Shown here: positions 14,869 to 19,366 of the stretch, one piece after another
How positions within the stretch are numbered: position 1 is the stretch's first letter
Layout of the letters: each line of letters starts with the position of its first letter
Assembly (NCBI GenBank): GCA_947441745.1
Contig: CANEUJ010000011.1
Coordinates: forward strand, 1 to 19,366
Source of the DNA: Neisseriaceae bacterium
GTDB lineage: Bacteria > Pseudomonadota > Gammaproteobacteria > Burkholderiales > UBA11063
DNA: 19,366 nt
Direction: 5' to 3'
Translations under genes and position numbers: made by a program
The notes under the pieces: generated by a model
The model's input: the letters and a program-made list of their open reading frames with translations, nothing else
Told to the model about the DNA's origin: nothing
The model's database searches: none

Positions 14869-14902
14869 AGTTCACTCCTTAAAATAAATTATTAGGGCAT
14901 GG

Positions 14903-14946
14903 ATCTCAAACTCATGACGCAACAGCAAAAAGTTCTTGTTTGAGAT
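14903..14946. repeat. Inverted repeat between mutM and effector-binding gene
   Basis: Arms ATCTCAAAC (14903-14911) and GTTTGAGAT (14938-14946) are perfect nine-base complements separated by 26 bases. It lies wholly in the 90-base gap. In the minus-strand transcript it could form a stem-loop about 35 bases before the effector-binding gene's start codon. No T-run follows either arm, so it is not a typical terminator; a protein-binding site or an mRNA structure is possible. Confidence 0.5.
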
Positions 14947-14958
14947 TGGTTTCTGTAA

Positions 14959-15768
14959 CTACAATTGGCAGTTAGGGCAGTAAAAACTATTTCGTTGCCC
15001 TAATCTTTTTTCTAAAATTATTGTACCACATTCGTCACAAGCCTTACCTGATTTAGCATAAACCTTATGTACATTTTGAAAGTATCCTAAACTACCATCT
15101 GCGGTTTGATAATCACGAAGCGTGCTGCCTCCGAGTTCAATTGCATTTTTGAGTATGTTTCTAATTGATTGAACTAGTAATTTTGCTTCATTAGCGGTTA
15201 TGCTATTGCCACCCCTAAGTGGGGAAATTTTAGCATGAAATAATGATTCACAAGCATAAATATTTCCGACCCCAACGACTATTTGATTATCCATAATTAG
15301 TTTTTTAATAGCACTTTTTTTATTTTGTATCTTAGCCATTAAATATGTAGGGGTAAAGTTTTTCTCTAGCGGTTCTGGACCTAAGTTTTTAAGTAGGGGG
15401 CTATTTGATAGGATATCAGTATAAATAACAACTCCAAATCTTCTTGGGTCATTATATCGTAGGATTTGGTTATTAAATACTATATCAAAATGATCATGTT
15501 TTTTAACTGGAGTGGTTTTATCGTTTAATAAAGTAAGCCGCCCAGACATTCCTAGATGAATTATAATAAATCCATTAGTTAGCTCGAGTAATAAGTACTT
15601 AGCACGTCTTTCAATACTAATGATTATTTTGTCTATAATGTCATTTTTTAGTGTAGGGCTAATTTTATAGCGTAGGCTATCATTTCTAACGATTAAATTG
15701 TTTATTTTATTGCCAACTAGGCAATTTATCCCCCGTTTTATGGTCTCGATTTCTGGTAATTCAGGCAT
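14959..15768 (-). CDS. mutM: Formamidopyrimidine-DNA glycosylase (Fpg)
   Basis: Base-excision repair enzyme removing 8-oxoguanine and ring-opened purines, with AP-lyase activity. At 269 residues it equals the E. coli protein. Pro2 (after Met removal the Schiff-base nucleophile) and Glu3 stand in MPELPE, Lys57 in RRAKYLL, HLGMSGRL and NDPRRFG follow, the helix-two-turn-helix region contains VGVGNIYACE, and the C-terminal zinc finger uses Cys244, Cys247, Cys264 and Cys267. The start is fixed because PELPE must follow the initiator Met directly; AAGGA lies about 12 bases upstream, slightly far. It is divergent from the TPR lipoprotein gene. Confidence 0.97.
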   Translation of the reverse strand: MPELPEIETIKRGINCLVGNKINNLIVRNDSLRYKISPTLKNDIIDKIIISIERRAKYLLLELTNGFIIIHLGMSGRLTLLNDKTTPVKKHDHFDIVFNNQILRYNDPRRFGVVIYTDILSNSPLLKNLGPEPLEKNFTPTYLMAKIQNKKSAIKKLIMDNQIVVGVGNIYACESLFHAKISPLRGGNSITANEAKLLVQSIRNILKNAIELGGSTLRDYQTADGSLGYFQNVHKVYAKSGKACDECGTIILEKRLGQRNSFYCPNCQL

Positions 15769-15855
15769 GTAGTATTTTATTCCTTGGTATATCTTAATAA
15801 AAAATGGTAGAATATATAGCTAAAAAATAATTATTGATGTTTTTTATAACGTAAT

Positions 15856-15864
15856 ATTATACCA
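15856..15864 (-). promoter_or_regulatory. Candidate extended -10 promoter for mutM
   Basis: On the minus strand TGG-TATAAT is a perfect extended -10 element, about 88 bases before the mutM ATG; no good -35 box is spaced correctly. Transcription would start near 15849. It closely matches the TGG-TACAAT elements before the pyr leader and rnhB. Confidence 0.55.
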
Positions 15865-15900
15865 TATACTTAATTTCAATTTAGCAATCTTATACTTAAT
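15865..15900 (+). promoter_or_regulatory. Repeated TATACTTAAT and possible TPR-gene promoter
   Basis: The decamer TATACTTAAT occurs at 15865-15874 and again at 15891-15900, 26 bases apart. The second copy contains TATACT, a fair -10 hexamer, 24 bases before the TPR lipoprotein ATG. No clear -35 box was found. The repeat may be a regulator site, a duplicated -10 or chance in AT-rich sequence. Confidence 0.3.
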
Positions 15901-15919
15901 ATTTGGGGGTTGTAAATTA

Positions 15920-17731
15920 ATGAAACAAAAGTTACTTATGCTATCTTTGAGTGCTTTTATTTGGGGTTGTACAAGTTCATCTGTACCAATTTATAGTGGT
16001 TCAGAATTTAAAACAGAAAACTATCAGAAAAATGTAGATAATGCATTAAGTGGTATAGATTTATTGAGTGATTTTGAACTATCTAAAACAACAATCAAAC
16101 AAATTTCTTCTGACGATATTTCAAATTTAGTTCAAGGCGATTTATACTATAATCAAAGTGATTATGTAAAAGCTTTTCCATTTTATAATCAAATGTCCTT
16201 GAAGTATAAAGATCCAAGGATAATCTATAAAGCTATTATGTGTTTAGGTCATCTAAATAGTACACCTGAACAAGTCAAAAACATGAATGATTTGGTGCAA
16301 CTGCTTATTCAATCAGCACCAAACTCTAAAGTAGCAAAGTTGTTTCAAATCAAAATAGCTCTTAATAATAATGATATCAATTTGGCCAAGCAAAATCTAA
16401 ATGAATTAATCAATAAAAACCCCAACAACACCCGAGAGGTTTTATTATTTATTAGTTCTATTATTAGTACTGATATTAGTAATTATTCTAGTTTAAATGA
16501 CTTTGCACTTTATATAGAAAAGAATTATGGTGGGTATCCGGAAGCCCATTTGGTAGCTATTTTGGCTTATTCAGTTACCAATAATGAAGATCTATTATCT
16601 AAACAGATAAATTATATTAATGCAAACTACAAGCAATGGTCAATACCATTATACTTGAGTTTGGATATTTTGGTGCGCCAAAAACACATCGATACTTTAA
16701 TTAAAATTTTAGAGCCGATAGTTGTTATCCCTAATCCTAATAAAACACTTCAAAGTCTTTATGTTGCTGCATTATTAAATTCTTCGCAAAATGATAAAGC
16801 AAAAAACTATTTAAACTCTCAATTAAATGGTGAAAGACATAATGATGCATTACTTGATTTAGGTATTCTATACTCAAAAAATAAAGACTATAGCAATGCA
16901 TTAATTTATTTTAATCAAGTAACTGAGAGTGAGCTACAATTAGTGACAGCTCTAGCTCTACTAAAAGGCTCGATTTATGATTATCAAGGTAATACAAATC
17001 TAGCTATTAAAGAATATAAGCAGGTACAGATTGGTTCATTAGTTGCAATTAGCCAAATTATGTTGCTAAATGCCTACCTAACTCTTGGGGATTATCAACA
17101 AATTAATATACTTTTGGATAAATATGCTACAAAGAATAAGTTGAACGAACTAAAAACTATTTTATTAAAATCTAGTTATTATTTTGGTGAAGGTAAATAT
17201 AGTATAGCCTATGATATGCTTAAGAGTAAATTATCCCTATATGAACAAAACTCAGAGTATTTGTATCAATATGCTGCAGTATCAGGTATAATGGGTTATA
17301 CTAAAGATGCAATTAAACTATATAACAAATTTATTAAACAAAACCCTGAAGAGGCTGCAGGCTATAATGATTTAGCATATATCTATGCTAAAGATACCAG
17401 GGACTATAAATTAGCCAAGAAATATGCCCTAAAAGCATATGAAATAATGCCAGGTGACCCTAATGTGCTTGATACTCTTGGGTTTGTATACTATAAACTA
17501 GGGGATTATAATAATGCTCTTCCATACATTAAAACTAGCTATGAGTTTAATCATGACCCAGAGAGTGGCAAACATTTAATTGCAGTGTATGATGCGATGA
17601 ACCGTCATGATTTAGCAAGTCAGATTATTATCTTAGACAAAGCTATTATGCAGCATAACGTAAAGGAGCAGCTTATTAGGAGGGCGGTTTCATTAGTTAG
17701 TTATATTCAGTTTGGGGTTGAAGTTAAATAA
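15920..17731 (+). CDS. TPR-repeat lipoprotein
   Basis: The 603-residue protein starts with a lipoprotein-type signal (MKQK, hydrophobic run, then IWGC with lipidation at Cys17), so it is probably anchored in a membrane, facing the periplasm. The rest is helical tetratricopeptide sequence with recognisable units near residues 65-98, 305-337, 340-370, 443-476, 477-510 and 511-543; the last two (YNDLAYIYAK..., LDTLGFVYYKLGDYNNAL) are the clearest. TPR proteins of this kind commonly sit directly before lolB in betaproteobacteria, and the two-base gap to lolB here fits cotranscription. A part in outer-membrane lipoprotein handling is plausible but unproven. GGGGG at 15905-15909 precedes the ATG by ten bases. 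Confidence 0.85.
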   Translation: MKQKLLMLSLSAFIWGCTSSSVPIYSGSEFKTENYQKNVDNALSGIDLLSDFELSKTTIKQISSDDISNLVQGDLYYNQSDYVKAFPFYNQMSLKYKDPRIIYKAIMCLGHLNSTPEQVKNMNDLVQLLIQSAPNSKVAKLFQIKIALNNNDINLAKQNLNELINKNPNNTREVLLFISSIISTDISNYSSLNDFALYIEKNYGGYPEAHLVAILAYSVTNNEDLLSKQINYINANYKQWSIPLYLSLDILVRQKHIDTLIKILEPIVVIPNPNKTLQSLYVAALLNSSQNDKAKNYLNSQLNGERHNDALLDLGILYSKNKDYSNALIYFNQVTESELQLVTALALLKGSIYDYQGNTNLAIKEYKQVQIGSLVAISQIMLLNAYLTLGDYQQINILLDKYATKNKLNELKTILLKSSYYFGEGKYSIAYDMLKSKLSLYEQNSEYLYQYAAVSGIMGYTKDAIKLYNKFIKQNPEEAAGYNDLAYIYAKDTRDYKLAKKYALKAYEIMPGDPNVLDTLGFVYYKLGDYNNALPYIKTSYEFNHDPESGKHLIAVYDAMNRHDLASQIIILDKAIMQHNVKEQLIRRAVSLVSYIQFGVEVK

Positions 17732-17732
17732 T

Positions 17733-18278
17733 ATGATGTTTATTTTAAAATTATTACCACTTTTACTTATATTAATTGGGTGTGCAAGTTTTTATGATGC
17801 TACACCAGAAAAACCAATCGTTACTTACAAAAGACCCTTAGTTATTGAAAGTGCTTTTAACATATCTGGACGTTTTATTATAAAACAACCTAATAAAAAT
17901 AATTATGGTAACTTTACGTGGAATAAAACTAATGAATCTGAAGTATTGGACTTTAACTCTCCGATAGGACAAACCGTTGCGGAAATCACTATAGAAAGTG
18001 GTATTGCAACACTATATACTAAAAATGAATCGTATACTGCTGAGAGTTTCAATGAAATAATGCAAAAACAACTAGGATTTATATTGCCTATTAACTATCT
18101 ACATTACTGGATACAGGGTACACCTTTACCAAATGAGTCTATGGATGAACAATTAACGGATGGCTTTATTCAGTTAGGCTGGAAGGTTGAATATTTGCAA
18201 TGGGTAGATGCTATTCATCCTAAAATAGTACAATGTACAAAAGATGACTTAGTAATTAAACTTTTAATTCAGTGGTGA
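17733..18278 (+). CDS. lolB: Outer-membrane lipoprotein receptor LolB
   Basis: Receives lipoproteins from periplasmic LolA and inserts them in the outer membrane. The 181-residue precursor has a signal peptide ending in the lipobox LIGC (Cys17). The body has the LolB pattern: FNISGRFII (start of the barrel), GNFTWNKT, LDFNSPIGQ, IATLYT, QKQLGFILPINYLHYWIQG and LGWKVEYLQW near the end. It is diverged but complete. The ATG at 17733 gives a normal signal peptide; a TTG at 17712 overlapping the TPR gene would add seven polar residues and is less likely. Seven bases separate it from hemN. Confidence 0.88.
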   Translation: MMFILKLLPLLLILIGCASFYDATPEKPIVTYKRPLVIESAFNISGRFIIKQPNKNNYGNFTWNKTNESEVLDFNSPIGQTVAEITIESGIATLYTKNESYTAESFNEIMQKQLGFILPINYLHYWIQGTPLPNESMDEQLTDGFIQLGWKVEYLQWVDAIHPKIVQCTKDDLVIKLLIQW

Positions 18279-18285
18279 GAGAATA

Positions 18286-19366
18286 ATGACAATAAAATTT
18301 GATCGTGAACTAATTGAGAGATGTCAGACTAATGCTCCTCGCTATACTTCTTATCCCACAGCAGATAGGTTTAGTTTTGATTTTAATAAAGATGTACAAG
18401 AGTCTCAAATAAAAAAATTATTTAGCACAAATTTTGATGAGCCTATATCCTTATATATACATATTCCATTTTGTAATACTTTATGTTTGTATTGTGCATG
18501 TAATAAAATCATTACTAATGATAGAAAAAATATCGCTCGTTATATCACATATTTAGAAAAAGAAATAGAGCTTTATATTTCCCATATAAATAGACGTCTT
18601 AATGTAATTCAGTTACATTTTGGTGGCGGTTCACCTTCATGGATGAGTATTAATGAAGTTGCTTCAATTATGAAGATAGTCAATCGATATTTTAATCTAG
18701 AAAATGCAGAAGAAGTATCCATGGAGATTGATCCACGACATACTACACCAGAATTTATCTACGGACTTCGAGATAATGGTTTTAATCGTATATCAATTGG
18801 GTTACAGGATTTGGATAAGAAGGTACAAAAGCTAGTCAATAGAGTACAAACCTTTGAAGAAAGTAGATCTGTTCTTGAAGCTGCTAAACAATGCGGGTTT
18901 CAATCAACTAACGTAGATTTAATATATGGTTTACCATTACAGACACTCTCTGGATTTGAAGATACAATTGATCGCGTAATTGAATTATCACCCGAAAGAA
19001 TAGCATTATTTAATTATGCTCATATACCTAGTGTTTTTATGCCACAAACTCGTATTTTAGAGAGTGATTTACCAGAAGCAAGTGTTAAATTAGATACTTT
19101 AGCAATGAGTGTTGAGAAGTTATCAGCTGCTGGGTATGTTTTTATTGGAATGGATCATTTCGCGAGACCCGAAGATAGTCTTGCTATTGCACTTAAAAAT
19201 GGCACGATGCAACGAAATTTTCAGGGGTATTCAACATTTGCTGATACTAATATGTTATCTTTTGGGGTGTCATCAATTGGATTCTTGGCTGATAGCTATT
19301 ATCAAAACACCAAAGACTTAGATAGCTACTATAATTCACTTGATAATGATATTTTACCGATACAAA
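18286..19366 (+). CDS. hemN: Oxygen-independent coproporphyrinogen III oxidase, partial
   Basis: Radical SAM enzyme that decarboxylates coproporphyrinogen III to protoporphyrinogen IX without oxygen, in haem synthesis. About 360 codons are present; the gene runs off the right edge (E. coli HemN has 457 residues). PRYTSYPTA (18-26) is a family signature. The cluster cysteines are Cys63, Cys67 and Cys70, with the HemN-specific Cys72, in HIPFCNTLCLYCACNK, one position later than in E. coli. Tyr57, HFGGGSP, EIDPRH, ISIGLQD, NVDLIYGLPLQT, FNYAHIP and GMDHFARPED follow as in true HemN rather than the HemW look-alikes, which lack the fourth cysteine and this C-terminal region. GAGAGA at 18277-18282 overlaps the lolB stop and serves as ribosome site. 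Confidence 0.96.
   Translation, partial: MTIKFDRELIERCQTNAPRYTSYPTADRFSFDFNKDVQESQIKKLFSTNFDEPISLYIHIPFCNTLCLYCACNKIITNDRKNIARYITYLEKEIELYISHINRRLNVIQLHFGGGSPSWMSINEVASIMKIVNRYFNLENAEEVSMEIDPRHTTPEFIYGLRDNGFNRISIGLQDLDKKVQKLVNRVQTFEESRSVLEAAKQCGFQSTNVDLIYGLPLQTLSGFEDTIDRVIELSPERIALFNYAHIPSVFMPQTRILESDLPEASVKLDTLAMSVEKLSAAGYVFIGMDHFARPEDSLAIALKNGTMQRNFQGYSTFADTNMLSFGVSSIGFLADSYYQNTKDLDSYYNSLDNDILPIQ

Noticed and set aside
19109..19321. 70-codon plus-strand ORF near the right edge
   Set aside because: Out-of-frame shadow of hemN, whose frame is open and conserved from 18286 to the window end.
1..19366. CRISPR arrays, IS elements, phage genes, tRNA or rRNA genes, toxin-antitoxin pairs
   Set aside because: No regularly spaced repeats, transposase motifs, tRNA-like cloverleafs or rRNA signatures were seen on either strand; the gaps between genes are short and accounted for.

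Overview
The window is AT-rich and densely coded. It looks like the chromosome of a low-GC Gram-negative proteobacterium. LPS and outer-membrane genes (a stand-alone heptose-phosphate adenylyltransferase, LolB, a periplasmic cyclophilin) show the cell type. The split hldC gene, the mutM / TPR lipoprotein / lolB order, the ManX-type EIIA-HPr-EI cluster and a pyrB-pyrI pair together suggest a low-GC betaproteobacterium of the Neisseriales kind. That placement is inferred from gene order and motifs, not from a search. No rRNA, tRNA, insertion sequence, phage gene or CRISPR array was seen.

Layout. Positions 1-386 hold a small membrane-protein gene and tiny ORFs. Positions 339-537 form the leader of a pyrimidine operon, with candidate promoters, a 60-codon leader ORF and an intrinsic attenuator ending just before pyrE. 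Positions 538-9142 hold seven tightly packed genes, pyrE-carA-carB-pyrB-pyrI-pyrC-pyrD. They encode every step of de novo UMP synthesis except OMP decarboxylase (pyrF). A strong, probably bidirectional terminator separates pyrD from a convergent periplasmic peptidyl-prolyl isomerase gene. Positions 9916-14373 hold rnhB, hldC, birA and a three-gene PTS phosphorelay (ManX-type EIIA, HPr, EI), closed by a terminator. Two minus-strand genes follow: a stand-alone effector-binding-domain protein and mutM (fpg). From 15920 a rightward group encodes a TPR lipoprotein, LolB and HemN; hemN runs off the right edge.

The most notable region is the pyrimidine operon. CarA, CarB and PyrE resemble the animal and fungal CAD and UMP-synthase domains more than the E. 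coli proteins, the dihydroorotase is a class I (CAD/Bacillus-like) enzyme, yet PyrB and PyrI are E. coli-type. PyrD combines class 2-like features with a class 1-type cysteine. The leader has the geometry of UTP-sensitive, translation-coupled attenuation as known from E. coli pyrBI and pyrE: an ORF reads through the terminator hairpin and overlaps the first structural gene. The PTS cluster lacks EIIB and EIIC here and keeps both phosphorylation sites of HPr, which fits a regulatory rather than sugar-transporting relay.
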